NCBI RefSeq assembly: GCF_900116495.1
Contig: NZ_FPAY01000002.1
Location: 1 to 64,000 of the forward strand
Origin: Arthrobacter sp. ov118
GTDB lineage: Bacteria > Actinomycetota > Actinomycetes > Actinomycetales > Micrococcaceae
Length of the DNA stretch: 64,000 nucleotides
Direction: 5' to 3'
The notes under the pieces: model-generated
What the model was told of the DNA's origin: nothing
The model's input: the letters and a program-made list of their open reading frames with translations, nothing else
The model's database searches: none
Made by a program: the position numbers and the translations under genes
Shown: positions 33,469 to 42,086 of the stretch, piece after piece
Position numbering within the stretch: the first letter of the stretch is position 1
Layout: the number at the start of each line of letters is the position of its first letter

Positions 33469-34521
33469 ATGAGCGCATCCACGATTGATCTGGCAGTCAT
33501 CCCGGGCGACGGCATCGGCCCGGAGGTCACGGCCGAGGCCCTGAAAGTCCTTGAGAAGGCCGCGGCGGCCGAGGGGATCGCGCTCCAGCAAACCCACTAC
33601 AAGCTGGGGGCGGAGCACTGGCTCGAGACGGGGGAGACCCTGCCCGCGGCCACCCTGGAGGACCTTCGGACCCGGGACGCCATCTTGTTTGGCGCCGTCG
33701 GAGCAGCCCCCGGCGACACCCGGATTCCCTCCGGGATCATCGAGCGCGAGCTGCTGCTGAAGCTGCGCTTCAGCCTCGACCACTTCGTCAACCTGCGGCC
33801 CTCGCACCTCTACGCCGGCGTCGGCAGCCCGCTCGCGAACCCCGGCGAGATCGATTTCATCGTTGTCCGCGAAGGCACCGAAGGTCCCTACGTGGGCAAC
33901 GGCGGCACCCTGCGGGCCGGCACACCTCACGAGGTCGCCACCGAGGTGTCGCTGAACACTGCCCACGGCGTGGAGCGCGTGGTCCGTGACGCGTTCCGCC
34001 GCGCCAACGAGCGCCCCCGCAAGAAGCTCACCCTCGTGCACAAGCACAATGTCCTGGTCTTCGCCGGCCAGCTCTGGAAGCGCACGGTCGAAGCCGTGGC
34101 CCAGGAGTTCCCCGACGTCGCCCACGACTACCTCCACGTCGACGCCGCCACGATCTTCATGGTCACCGACCCGTCCCGCTTCGACGTGATCGTCACGGAC
34201 AACCTGTTCGGCGACATCATCACCGACCTCGCGGCAGCCGTGACCGGCGGCATCGGCCTTGCAGCATCCGGCAACATCAACATGGAACGTACCGCACCGT
34301 CCATGTTCGAACCGGTGCACGGTTCCGCCCCGGACATCGCCGGCCAGCAGAAGGCAGACCCCACCGCCGCCATTCTCTCCGCGGCCCTCCTGCTCGACCA
34401 CCTCGGGTTTGCCGGCGCCGCCCGGAAGATCGAGGCAGCCGTCAGGACCGACGTCGAAGCCCGCGACGGCGCCTTCCGGACCACGAGCGCCATCGGCGAC
34501 GCCATCGCGGCGGCGCTGTAG
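33469..34521 (+). CDS. leuB: 3-isopropylmalate dehydrogenase
   Basis: This 350-residue enzyme oxidises and decarboxylates 3-isopropylmalate in leucine synthesis with NAD and a divalent metal. Family landmarks are LAVIPGDGIGPEVT, ILFGAVGAAPGD, IVVREGTEGPYVGNGG, VHKHNVLVFAGQLWKR, the metal site VTDNLFGDIITDLAAAV and EPVHGSAPDIAGQQKADPTAAILS. It is preceded by an 11-base operator-like motif shared with ilvB and by a -10 box only six bases from the ATG. There is no ribosome site. leuC and leuD lie about 13 kb to the right under a copy of the motif that differs at one base. Confidence 0.97.
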   Translation: MSASTIDLAVIPGDGIGPEVTAEALKVLEKAAAAEGIALQQTHYKLGAEHWLETGETLPAATLEDLRTRDAILFGAVGAAPGDTRIPSGIIERELLLKLRFSLDHFVNLRPSHLYAGVGSPLANPGEIDFIVVREGTEGPYVGNGGTLRAGTPHEVATEVSLNTAHGVERVVRDAFRRANERPRKKLTLVHKHNVLVFAGQLWKRTVEAVAQEFPDVAHDYLHVDAATIFMVTDPSRFDVIVTDNLFGDIITDLAAAVTGGIGLAASGNINMERTAPSMFEPVHGSAPDIAGQQKADPTAAILSAALLLDHLGFAGAARKIEAAVRTDVEARDGAFRTTSAIGDAIAAAL

Positions 34522-34701
34522 GCACTGCTGGATTGGTTGCGCCGTATTCGCTGCCGGATTTGCGGCGTCTGCTTTCTGTCCTTCGGGCGCCGAGGAACCG
34601 GTGCCCTCAACGGGCGTAAGCTAGTTTCGAATCACCAACATGCTGCCGTGGTCCGAGGGTGAACCACGTTCCCACGCCAGGCAGCCGATCGTGGAGGAAC
34701 C

Positions 34702-35814
34702 ATGACTCAGACTGCCCATGGCGTCGAATTCACCCTGCACCTCTCGGAGACCCCGAAGTCTGCTGAAGAGCGTGCAGCCATCCTGGCGAACCCGGGATTT
34801 GGCGACCATTTCACCGACCACACCGCGATTGTCGACTACACCGTCGACGTCGACGGCAACGGTGGCTGGCACGACGCGCGGGTTGAACCCTACGGTCCCA
34901 TTGCCCTGGACCCTTCCGCCGCCGTGCTGCACTACGGCCAGGAAATTTTCGAGGGCCTGAAGGCCTACCGTCACGCCGACGGCTCCATCTGGTCGTTCCG
35001 CCCCGAGGCCAACGCCGCCCGCCTCAACAAGTCCGCCCGCCGCCTGGCCCTGCCGGAGCTCCCGGAAGAGTACTTCCTCGGCGCCATCCGCGAACTCGTG
35101 GCCGCGGACAAGGAATGGGTGCCGTCCGGAGACGGCGAGGCACTGTACCTGCGGCCCTTCATGATCGCCACCGAAGCATTCCTGGGCGTCCGGGCGGCGC
35201 GCCAGGTGTCCTTCCGCGTGATCGCCTCCCCGGCTGGCAACTACTTCGGCGGCGAGCTCAAGCCCATCTCCATCTGGATCTCGCGCGAATACGCCCGCGC
35301 CGGCCGCGGCGGAACAGGTGCCGCCAAGTGCGGCGGTAACTATGCCGCCTCGCTGATCGCCCAGCAGGAGGCGGAGGCACACGGCTGCAAGCAGGTTTTG
35401 TTCCTGGACCAGTTCAACGACAACGCGGTCGAGGAACTCGGCGGCATGAACGTCTTCTTCGTCATGAAGGACGGCTCGCTGGTCACCCCGGCGCTGTCCG
35501 GCACGATCCTTGAGGGCGTAACGCGCTCTTCCGTGATGCAGGTGGCCAAGGACATGGGCCGGGGAGTCACCGAGCGTAAGATCACCCTGGATGAATGGCG
35601 CGACGGCGTTGCGTCCGGTGAGATTACCGAGGTCTTCGCCTGCGGCACCGCGGCCGTCATCACGCCCATCGGCGTGCTCAAGGACGCCACCGAGTTCATC
35701 GGTTCCGAGGACGCCAAGGCGGGGGAGACCACCATGGCCATCCGCGCCCAGTTGCTCGGCATCCAGACCGGCACTGTCGAAGACACCCACGGCTGGCTGA
35801 CCCGCCTCGCCTAG
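34702..35814 (+). CDS. ilvE: Branched-chain amino acid aminotransferase
   Basis: This 370-residue class IV PLP enzyme performs the last transamination for valine, leucine and isoleucine. Blocks are LHYGQEIFEGLKAYR, RPEANAARLNKSARRLALP, the PLP-lysine segment AAKCGGNYAASL near residue 213, ELGGMNVFFV and FACGTAAVITPIG. GGAGG precedes the ATG by five bases. It follows leuB at 180 bases and is probably a separate transcript; no operator motif like that of leuB is seen in front of it. Confidence 0.97.
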   Translation: MTQTAHGVEFTLHLSETPKSAEERAAILANPGFGDHFTDHTAIVDYTVDVDGNGGWHDARVEPYGPIALDPSAAVLHYGQEIFEGLKAYRHADGSIWSFRPEANAARLNKSARRLALPELPEEYFLGAIRELVAADKEWVPSGDGEALYLRPFMIATEAFLGVRAARQVSFRVIASPAGNYFGGELKPISIWISREYARAGRGGTGAAKCGGNYAASLIAQQEAEAHGCKQVLFLDQFNDNAVEELGGMNVFFVMKDGSLVTPALSGTILEGVTRSSVMQVAKDMGRGVTERKITLDEWRDGVASGEITEVFACGTAAVITPIGVLKDATEFIGSEDAKAGETTMAIRAQLLGIQTGTVEDTHGWLTRLA

Positions 35815-35865
35815 GCCCTCTAGCTGACTGGCTCGGCAGCTAGTTAGGCCCGGCAGATAGCCCAC

Positions 35866-35900
35866 GACGGCGGCTCCCTCCTTGCGGCGGGGCCGCCGTC
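35866..35900 (+). terminator. GC-rich hairpin after ilvE
   Basis: GACGGCGGC (35866-35874) pairs with GCCGCCGTC (35892-35900), 52 bases past the ilvE stop, without a T-run. Confidence 0.5.
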
Positions 35901-35923
35901 GCATCTAGTGCAAGGAGGGGACA

Positions 35924-36739
35924 GTGACACCCGAGACATCCGGCGGCATTGTCCGCAGCAGCGCCCTGACCCGGTTCCGCCTGGCCCCGAACCCGGGCCC
36001 GATGAGCCTGAACGGAACCAACTCCTACCTCATCGGCGCGCCGGGAGCGGCCGGTAGTGTCGCCGTCGACCCCGGGCCCCTTGACGAGGCGCACCTGCAG
36101 GCGCTGGCCGGGGACGGTGCAATCGAACTGATCCTGATTACGCATCGGCACGCGGACCACACCGCGGCAGCCGTGCGGTTTTCGGAACTGACGGGGGCAC
36201 CGGTGCGGGCCGCGGACCCGACGCACTGCCACGGCGCGCTGCCCTTGCAGGACGGCGAAACCCTCCGCGCCGCCGGGGTGGACATCAGGGTACTGGCGAC
36301 GCCGGGCCACACCTCGGATTCCCTGTGCTTCCACCTGCCGCAGGACGGCCCGCACGGCTCAGTGCTGACCGGGGACACGATCCTGGGCTCCGGAACCACT
36401 GTGCTGGACTACCCCGACGGCACTTTGCGCGACTACCTCGGGTCGCTGGACCGGCTGGAACGCCTTGGACCCGCCACAGTGCTGCCGGCCCACGGCCCGG
36501 TGTTGCCGGCACTCGACGCCGTCGCCCGCGCCTACCGCGACCACCGCAACGGCAGGCTCGAACAGGTCCGGGTGGCCCTTCAGGCACTGGGTGCCGACGC
36601 CGGCATCGGCGCCGTCGCGGATGCCGTGTACACGGACATCGACCCCTCCGTCCGGCGCGCCGCGGAACTCTCGGTCGCGGCGCAGCTGGACTTCCTGCGC
36701 ACCGGCCCAACGGACAGGGAAGGACGGCTGGGACGGTAG
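35924..36739 (+). CDS. Metallo-beta-lactamase-fold hydrolase
   Basis: This 271-residue protein of the MBL superfamily resembles the LACTB2-like hydrolases. The metal-binding motif THRHADHTAAAVRF (HxHxDH) is near residue 70. Later ligands are in ATPGHTSDSLCFHL, VLTGDTILG and VLPAHGPVL. The C-terminal helical part includes HRNGRLEQVRVAL. The start is a GTG at 35924 with AAGGAGGGG before it; this choice skips no conserved sequence. It is followed ten bases later by a fumarylacetoacetase-family gene. Its substrate (thioester, phosphodiester or nucleic acid) cannot be decided from the motifs. Confidence 0.9.
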   Translation: MTPETSGGIVRSSALTRFRLAPNPGPMSLNGTNSYLIGAPGAAGSVAVDPGPLDEAHLQALAGDGAIELILITHRHADHTAAAVRFSELTGAPVRAADPTHCHGALPLQDGETLRAAGVDIRVLATPGHTSDSLCFHLPQDGPHGSVLTGDTILGSGTTVLDYPDGTLRDYLGSLDRLERLGPATVLPAHGPVLPALDAVARAYRDHRNGRLEQVRVALQALGADAGIGAVADAVYTDIDPSVRRAAELSVAAQLDFLRTGPTDREGRLGR

Positions 36740-36742
36740 GCT
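36737..36742 (+). promoter_or_regulatory. -10 element for a probable leaderless hydrolase transcript
   Basis: TAGGCT overlaps the stop codon of the upstream gene and ends seven bases before the ATG at 36750. Confidence 0.5.
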
Positions 36743-36749
36743 AGGACCC

Positions 36750-37526
36750 ATGCGTATCGCCCGGTTTGTCGTTGATTCTGATCCCCTCTACGGCGTTGTG
36801 GAAGGTGAGCCCGGCAGTGAGGAAGTCACTGTCATCAAGGGCGACCCCTTTTTCCACGGCGTGGAACGAACCCCCACCAAGCACAAACTGGAAGACGTCC
36901 GCCTGCTGGCGCCGATCATCCCGCGCAGCAAGGTGGTGGGGGTCGGCCGCAACTTCGCCGAGCACGCCCGGGAGCTGGGCAACGAGGTGCCCCAGCAGCC
37001 CTTGCTGTTCCTCAAGCCCAACACCTCCGTGATCGGGCCCAACGATCCCATCGTCCTGCCGGAGTTCTCCGAGGAAATCTCCTTCGAAGCCGAGCTGTGC
37101 GTCGTCATCGGCCGGATCTGCAAGGACGTTCCCGAGGACCGCGTGGACGACGTGATCTTCGGCTACACCTGCGGCAACGACCTCACCGCCCGCGACGTCC
37201 AGAAGACGGACCTGCAGTGGGCCCGCGCCAAGGGCTTCGACACCTCGGCCCCGCTCGGCCCCTGGATTGAAACCGAGCTCGACACCGAGGACCTGCAGAT
37301 CCAGGGCCGGCTCAACGGCGAACTGCGCCAGGACGGCAGCACCAACCAGATGATCCGCGGCGTCCGGGAACTCGTCTCGATCGTCTCCCAGGCCTTCACC
37401 CTGCTGCCCGGCGACGTCATTATGACCGGAACCCCCGCCGGCGTCGACGTTGTGCAGGCCGGCGACCGCTTCGAGGTCGAGATTGAGGGCATCGGCCGCC
37501 TCTCCAACCCGGTAGTGCGCCGCTAG
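36750..37526 (+). CDS. Fumarylacetoacetate hydrolase family protein
   Basis: This 258-residue metal-dependent protein of the FAH superfamily includes acylpyruvases, oxaloacetate tautomerases and 2-hydroxyhepta-2,4-diene-1,7-dioate isomerases. Landmarks are KVVGVGRNFAEHARELGNE, FLKPNTSVIGPNDPIVLP, the metal site EISFEAELCVVIGR, GYTCGNDLTARDVQ and PGDVIMTGTPAGVDVVQAGD. The ATG at 36750 matches family N-termini (MRIARFV); a longer frame starting inside the MBL gene is discarded. There is no ribosome site and a -10-like box is close, suggesting leaderless expression. A strong terminator follows. The precise reaction is unknown. Confidence 0.92.
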   Translation: MRIARFVVDSDPLYGVVEGEPGSEEVTVIKGDPFFHGVERTPTKHKLEDVRLLAPIIPRSKVVGVGRNFAEHARELGNEVPQQPLLFLKPNTSVIGPNDPIVLPEFSEEISFEAELCVVIGRICKDVPEDRVDDVIFGYTCGNDLTARDVQKTDLQWARAKGFDTSAPLGPWIETELDTEDLQIQGRLNGELRQDGSTNQMIRGVRELVSIVSQAFTLLPGDVIMTGTPAGVDVVQAGDRFEVEIEGIGRLSNPVVRR

Positions 37527-37547
37527 TAGATTTGCGCGCCGATTTCG

Positions 37548-37587
37548 GACAGCCGCACCGTGGATCCACGGTGCGGCTGTCTTTTTT
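37548..37587 (+). terminator. Intrinsic terminator after the FAH-family gene
   Basis: A perfect stem of at least 15 base pairs (37548-37562 with 37567-37581) around GATC is followed by TTTTTT. Confidence 0.95.
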
Positions 37588-37675
37588 CGTAGCGGTATTC
37601 CGGGCTAGCAGCGGCAGTGAACGGGCGATAAACGTCAGACGGACGCAGCCCAAGATAAGCCGAAGGTGCCAACTC

Positions 37676-37681
37676 TATAGT
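37676..37681 (+). promoter_or_regulatory. -10 element for the multicopper oxidase gene
   Basis: TATAGT lies 52 bases before the chosen ATG at 37734. No good -35 is seen 17 bases upstream. Confidence 0.45.
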
Positions 37682-37733
37682 TGTCAGGTCGGAGCTGAGT
37701 GTGTGGCGCCGGCTGAACCGGGAGGGACGCATC

Positions 37734-38966
37734 ATGGAAAGCCGCGAAAGGACGCAAACGGAGTGGCGCCGGGGTCCGCGCTACTGGCCCCGGTGGCTCC
37801 AGGCCTTGTTCCCCTTGGGGATAGCTGCGGCGTTCGCCACAGTGTTCATTTCAGCATCAGCAACGGCCACCGTACCGGCGAAGCAGTATGCCGCCCAGAC
37901 GCGGACCTACTACATAGCGGCGGATGAGGTCGATTGGAACTACGCTCCTTCCGGCATCAACCAGATCACGGGCGCGGCTTTCGATGCCACGGCCGCTGTT
38001 TTTACGGAGCAGGGGCCCCAAAGGATTGGCACCACCTACATCAAGTCCCTGTACCGGGAATACACCGACTCGACTTTCTCCGCCCTTAAACCGCGCAGCG
38101 CCGAGGACCAGCACCTGGGCATGCTGGGACCGGTCATCCGGGCCGTCGTGGGCGACACCATCGAGGTCGTCTTCAAGAACAACCTCGACCACCCCGCCTC
38201 GGTCCACGCGCATGGCCTGTTCTATGACAAAGGCAGCGAGGGCGCCCCCTATGATGACGGCACCGGGCCGGTGGACAAGGATGACGACGCCGTTGCACCC
38301 GGCGCCGTCCACAACTACGAATACAAGGTTCCCGACCGGGCCGGTCCCGGCCCGATGGACGGCACCTCGGTGGTCTGGATGTACCACTCGCACAAGGATG
38401 AGGTCGCCGACGACTACGCCGGACTGGTGGGGCCGATGGTCATCACCAAGGCCAGCGCCGCGCGCCCGGACGGCACCCCGGACGACGTGGACCGAGAGTT
38501 CTTTGTCCAGTTCAAGGTGAGCGACGAGAACGCCAGCCCGTACCTGCAACGCAACATTGACCGCTTCACGGGGGAGCCGGCCACTGTAAAGATCGAAGAT
38601 GAAGAGTTCAAGGAGAGCAACCTGATGCACTCCGTCAACGGGTACGTCTTCGGCAATTTGCCGCTGGATTCGATGACCATGCACAAGGGCGAACGGGTGC
38701 GGTGGTACTTGATGGGCATGGGCACCGAGGTGGACCTGCATACCCCGCATTGGCACGGCAATACAGTGACGGCCGTGGGAATGCGTACCGACGTCGTCAG
38801 TCTCCTGCCCGGCTCCATGATAGTGGGCGACATGGTCCCCGATGACCCCGGCACCTGGCTCTTCCACTGTCACGTCAACGACCACATCACCGCCGGGATG
38901 CTGGTTAGGTACCGCATTCTCGCCGGGGACAATCCCGGCAACGGCAACCACACGCGCCATCCCTAA
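37734..38966 (+). CDS. Multicopper oxidase, secreted or membrane-anchored
   Basis: This 410-residue copper enzyme has ceruloplasmin/hephaestin-like cupredoxin domains. A hydrophobic segment follows the basic N-terminus at about residues 22-45 (signal or anchor). Copper ligands are in four blocks: HAHGLF near residue 158, MYHSHKDE near 216, HTPHWHGN near 337 and FHCHVNDHITAGM near 377. The last supplies the cysteine, histidines and methionine of the type 1 site. The enzyme should couple oxidation of a metal ion or organic substrate to oxygen reduction outside the membrane. The ATG at 37734 has GGAGGG seven bases upstream, so an earlier in-frame GTG-side extension is not used. It stands alone between terminators and gltX. 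Confidence 0.9.
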   Translation: MESRERTQTEWRRGPRYWPRWLQALFPLGIAAAFATVFISASATATVPAKQYAAQTRTYYIAADEVDWNYAPSGINQITGAAFDATAAVFTEQGPQRIGTTYIKSLYREYTDSTFSALKPRSAEDQHLGMLGPVIRAVVGDTIEVVFKNNLDHPASVHAHGLFYDKGSEGAPYDDGTGPVDKDDDAVAPGAVHNYEYKVPDRAGPGPMDGTSVVWMYHSHKDEVADDYAGLVGPMVITKASAARPDGTPDDVDREFFVQFKVSDENASPYLQRNIDRFTGEPATVKIEDEEFKESNLMHSVNGYVFGNLPLDSMTMHKGERVRWYLMGMGTEVDLHTPHWHGNTVTAVGMRTDVVSLLPGSMIVGDMVPDDPGTWLFHCHVNDHITAGMLVRYRILAGDNPGNGNHTRHP

Positions 38967-39072
38967 GGTAAGCGCCAGGGGAGATGGACTGAATCCGGGG
39001 CGCCATCCCCGGCAGCCGCCGGACGGGCCACCGCCGAAGCCTAAACGGGCACGCGGTAATGTTGGTACCACT

Positions 39073-40611
39073 ATGACTACTGCTTCCGCGTCCGACGCCG
39101 TCTCCAGTTCCGCCCCGCTTGCCGCCCCCACCGGTGAAGTCACCCCCGACACTCCGGTCCGCGTCCGGTTCTGCCCGTCACCCACGGGCACCCCGCACGT
39201 CGGCCTGATCCGCACCGCCCTCTTCAACTGGGCCCACGCCCGGCACACCAAGGGCACCTTCGTGTTCCGGATCGAGGACACAGACGTGGCGCGTGATTCG
39301 GAGGAGAGCTACCAGCAGCTCCTGGAGGCCCTCAAGTGGCTCGGCATCACTTGGGAAGAAGGCGTGGAAGTCGGCGGCCCGCACGAGCCTTACCGCCAGT
39401 CGCAGCGGCTGGAGCTTTACAAGGACGTCGTGGCCAAGTTGATGGACGCCGGCTACGCTTATGAGTGCTACTCCACGCCGGAGGAGGTCGAGGCCCGCCA
39501 CCGGGCGGCCGGCCGCGACCCCAAGCTCGGCTACGACAACTTTGACCGCGAGCTCACCGATGAGCAGCTCGCCGCGTTCAAGGCCGAGGGCCGCGAGCCG
39601 GTGCTGCGCGTCCGCATGCCCGATGAAGACGTCACATTCACCGACATGGTCCGCGGCGAGATCACGTTCAAGGCCGGCAGCATCCCGGACTACGTCATAG
39701 TCCGCGCGGACGGCTCCCCGCTGTACACCCTGGTCAACCCGGTGGACGACGCCCTGATGGGGATCACCCACGTGCTCCGCGGTGAGGACCTGCTGTCCTC
39801 CACGCCCCGCCAGGTGGTGCTGATCCGGGCGCTGATGGACATTGGCGTGGCCAGCTACATGCCGGTCTTCGGACACCTGCCGTACGTCATGGGCGAGGGC
39901 AACAAGAAGCTCTCCAAGCGCGATCCCCAGTCCAACCTGTTCCTGCTCCGGGACCGCGGCTTCATCCCGGAGGGCCTGTTGAACTACCTGTCCCTGCTCG
40001 GCTGGAGCCTCTCCGCCGACGAGGACATCTTCACCGTGGACCAGCTGATCGAGAACTTCGACGTCAACGACGTGCTGGCCAACCCTGCCCGCTTCGACAT
40101 CAAGAAGGCCGAAGCCATTAACGGCACCCACATCCGCATGCTCGACCCGGAGGACTTCCGCGGCCGCCTGGTGCCCTACCTGCAGGCCGCCGGTTTTGTC
40201 GGGGAGACGCTGACGGACCGCGAGGAGCAGATCCTGGCCGAGGCCGCGCCGCTGATCCAGGAGCGCATCTCGCTGCTGGGCGAAGCGCCGGAAATGATCG
40301 CTTTCCTGTTCAAGGCCGACGACGCGATCGATGTCGCCGACGACGCCCGCAAGGGACTGCCCGAAAACCTCACCGAGGTGCTCGACGCCGCCCTCGCCGC
40401 GCTGGAGCCCATCAACGACTGGACGGCCGAGAACATCCAGGCCGCACTGAAGGAAGCCCTCGTGGAAGGCCTCGGCGTCAAGCCGCGCCTGGCCTTCGGA
40501 CCCGTCCGCACGGCCGTCTCGGGCCGCCGGATCTCCCCGCCGCTGTTCGAATCCATGGTCATCCTGGGCAAGGACTCGTCCCTGGCCCGCCTGCGCGCTT
40601 TCCGCGGCTGA
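39073..40611 (+). CDS. gltX: Glutamyl-tRNA synthetase
   Basis: This 512-residue class I synthetase charges tRNA-Glu (and, in organisms with GatCAB, tRNA-Gln). The HIGH-like motif is in FCPSPTGTPHVGLIRTALFNW near residue 35 and the KMSKS-like motif is KKLSKRDP near 278. FRIEDTDVARDSEESY and VLRGEDLLSSTPRQV are also characteristic. A 30-residue Ala/Ser-rich stretch precedes the core. The ATG at 39073 is chosen; an open frame further upstream overlaps the oxidase gene. It is followed one base later by a HAD hydrolase and then by tRNA-Gln and tRNA-Glu genes. Confidence 0.96.
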   Translation: MTTASASDAVSSSAPLAAPTGEVTPDTPVRVRFCPSPTGTPHVGLIRTALFNWAHARHTKGTFVFRIEDTDVARDSEESYQQLLEALKWLGITWEEGVEVGGPHEPYRQSQRLELYKDVVAKLMDAGYAYECYSTPEEVEARHRAAGRDPKLGYDNFDRELTDEQLAAFKAEGREPVLRVRMPDEDVTFTDMVRGEITFKAGSIPDYVIVRADGSPLYTLVNPVDDALMGITHVLRGEDLLSSTPRQVVLIRALMDIGVASYMPVFGHLPYVMGEGNKKLSKRDPQSNLFLLRDRGFIPEGLLNYLSLLGWSLSADEDIFTVDQLIENFDVNDVLANPARFDIKKAEAINGTHIRMLDPEDFRGRLVPYLQAAGFVGETLTDREEQILAEAAPLIQERISLLGEAPEMIAFLFKADDAIDVADDARKGLPENLTEVLDAALAALEPINDWTAENIQAALKEALVEGLGVKPRLAFGPVRTAVSGRRISPPLFESMVILGKDSSLARLRAFRG

Positions 40612-40612
40612 G

Positions 40613-41320
40613 ATGCTCGACGCGGGTCTAGGCGCAGTGCATGGCGTCCTGTTCGACATCGATGACACCCTGGTGGACCTCGAATTCGCCATGACGACCG
40701 CCCTGCGCGACGTCAGCGAGCACCTCCTGCCCGGCCTGGATGATGCCGGGTGGGAGAGGTTCGGGCGGATCTTCACGCACGAGACCACGCACTTCTACGA
40801 CCGCTACCTGGCCGGGGAGCTGACGTTCAATGAGCAACGGCTGCTCCGCGGCCGGGCAGCGCTGGCGTACTTCGGCGTCGAACTTTCCGACGGTGAGCAG
40901 GCCCACCACTGGGTGAGTTCCTACGCGAGCCGCCAGCACGGCTACATCAGGGCGTTCGACGACGTCGGCCCGCTGCTGGACGCGCTGGACGCCGTCGGCA
41001 TTCCGTACGGAGCCGTAAGCAACAACGTCCACGACTACCAGCGCGTGAAGCTCGACGCGGCAGGGTTGGAACGCATCGCCGTGCTCGTGGGCACCGACAC
41101 CGTTGGCGCCGCAAAACCGGACCCGGCCATCTATCTCGAGGGTGTCCGGCGCCTCGGCACCGGCGCCGGCCAGACGCTGTATATCGGGGACAACAGGCTC
41201 CTCGACGCGGAAGGCTCGACGGCGGCCGGCTTGGTTGGCGTGTGGCTGAACCGCGGTGGGGAGCCGGCCCCCGGCTTCCTCGGGCGCGAGGTCGGATCCC
41301 TGCTGGAGCTGCTGGCGTAG
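40613..41320 (+). CDS. HAD-superfamily hydrolase
   Basis: This 235-residue phosphatase-like protein has motif I FDIDDTLVD near residue 14 (nucleophile and general acid aspartates). A helical cap follows, with motif II in YGAVSNNVHD, motif III lysine in GAAKPDPAIY and motif IV in YIGDNRLLDAEGSTAAG. It resembles YjjG/PhoE-like HAD proteins acting on small phosphorylated metabolites. The start is one base after the gltX stop, which suggests cotranscription. The substrate is not determined. Confidence 0.9.
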   Translation: MLDAGLGAVHGVLFDIDDTLVDLEFAMTTALRDVSEHLLPGLDDAGWERFGRIFTHETTHFYDRYLAGELTFNEQRLLRGRAALAYFGVELSDGEQAHHWVSSYASRQHGYIRAFDDVGPLLDALDAVGIPYGAVSNNVHDYQRVKLDAAGLERIAVLVGTDTVGAAKPDPAIYLEGVRRLGTGAGQTLYIGDNRLLDAEGSTAAGLVGVWLNRGGEPAPGFLGREVGSLLELLA

Positions 41321-41669
41321 CTGGGATGTCCGACACGTCAGCGGATAGGGCAGGCCTTACGGCCCGGCCACCCCGGCATTTGTGATGCAGTTAACATCCC
41401 GGGCCTGATCGCCGAACCGCCCGCGGGGGAGCAGTGAGCGGGAGGAGCTCACCGGGAACGTACCGGACGTAAGCCTGATTTCCCCCGGATTGGCGGGCCT
41501 CGGACGGTGCAGCCGTGCCTTAGCCGCCCGGCGGCGCTCGGCGGAAACTGCACACAACGCCGCCGGCTCGCCGATTTGTGCAAGTGAAAACTCTCGGGTA
41601 AAGTAATTACTCGTGCTGAGGCGCCGGGAGCGAGGGTTTGGGCCCAAACATCCGGTCCGGAAGTGCCAT
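41321..41669. other. Non-coding stretch before tRNA-Gln
   Basis: About 350 bases lie between the HAD gene and tRNA-Gln. No convincing gene is present. The only clear signal is the promoter at 41576-41604. Confidence 0.7.
41576..41604 (+). promoter_or_regulatory. Promoter of the tRNA-Gln/tRNA-Glu region
   Basis: TTGTGC (41576-41581), a 17-base spacer and TAAAGT (41599-41604) lie about 66 bases before tRNA-Gln. Confidence 0.7.
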
Positions 41670-41741
41670 TGGGATATGGTGTAATTGGCAACACTACGGT
41701 TTCTGGTACCGTCATTCTAGGTTCGAGTCCTGGTATCCCAG
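41670..41741 (+). tRNA. tRNA-Gln (anticodon CTG)
   Basis: A 72-base cloverleaf: acceptor TGGGATA pairs with TATCCCA, the anticodon loop TTCTGGT carries CTG, the T-arm has GGTTCGAGTCC and the discriminator is G. CCA is not encoded. Confidence 0.96.
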
Positions 41742-41749
41742 CTCTGAAA

Positions 41750-41770
41750 ATCCGCGGATATCCGCGGATA
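41750..41770. repeat. Tandem palindromic 10-mer between two tRNA genes
   Basis: TCCGCGGATA occurs twice in direct succession (41751-41760 and 41761-41770). Each copy contains the self-complementary ATCCGCGGAT-type core, so the stretch can fold on itself. Confidence 0.85.
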
Positions 41771-41869
41771 TTTAGAAGTTTCAGATCGGCTGGTCCGATT
41801 TGGAGCAGCGCCAAGTGTATGAAACAATCATTTGGCTTGAACGGCAGAAATGCAGTTCTGAAAGTACGC

Positions 41870-41942
41870 GGCCCCATCGTATAGCGGCCTAGTACGCCGC
41901 CCTCTCACGGCGGTAACGCGGGTTCGAATCCCGCTGGGGTCA
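41870..41942 (+). tRNA. tRNA-Glu (anticodon CTC)
   Basis: A 73-base cloverleaf: acceptor GGCCCCA pairs with TGGGGTC, with one wobble. The anticodon stem CCGCC/GGCGG encloses CTCTCAC (anticodon CTC), the T-arm is CGGGTTCGAATCCCG and the discriminator is A. CCA is not encoded. Confidence 0.95.
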
Positions 41943-41948
41943 CATCGG

Positions 41949-41986
41949 AAACGGTCCCGGGCATCAGCCCGGGACCGTTTTGTTTT
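41949..41986 (+). terminator. Intrinsic terminator of the tRNA genes
   Basis: AACGGTCCCGGGC (41949-41961/62) pairs perfectly with GCCCGGGACCGTT around ATCA, followed by TTGTTTT. Confidence 0.95.
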
Positions 41987-42086
41987 CCCCCGATCTGCCC
42001 CTGGCTGGCCAACCTAGGCCCCTGCAACTAACCGCGCCAGGCCCCGCCCCCGCGGAAACTCCGGACTGAACTGGCATGATGATGCT

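Noticed and set aside
36465..36749. N-terminal extension of the FAH-family frame
   Set aside because: It overlaps the metallo-hydrolase gene in another frame, and the family start MRIARFV is at 36750.
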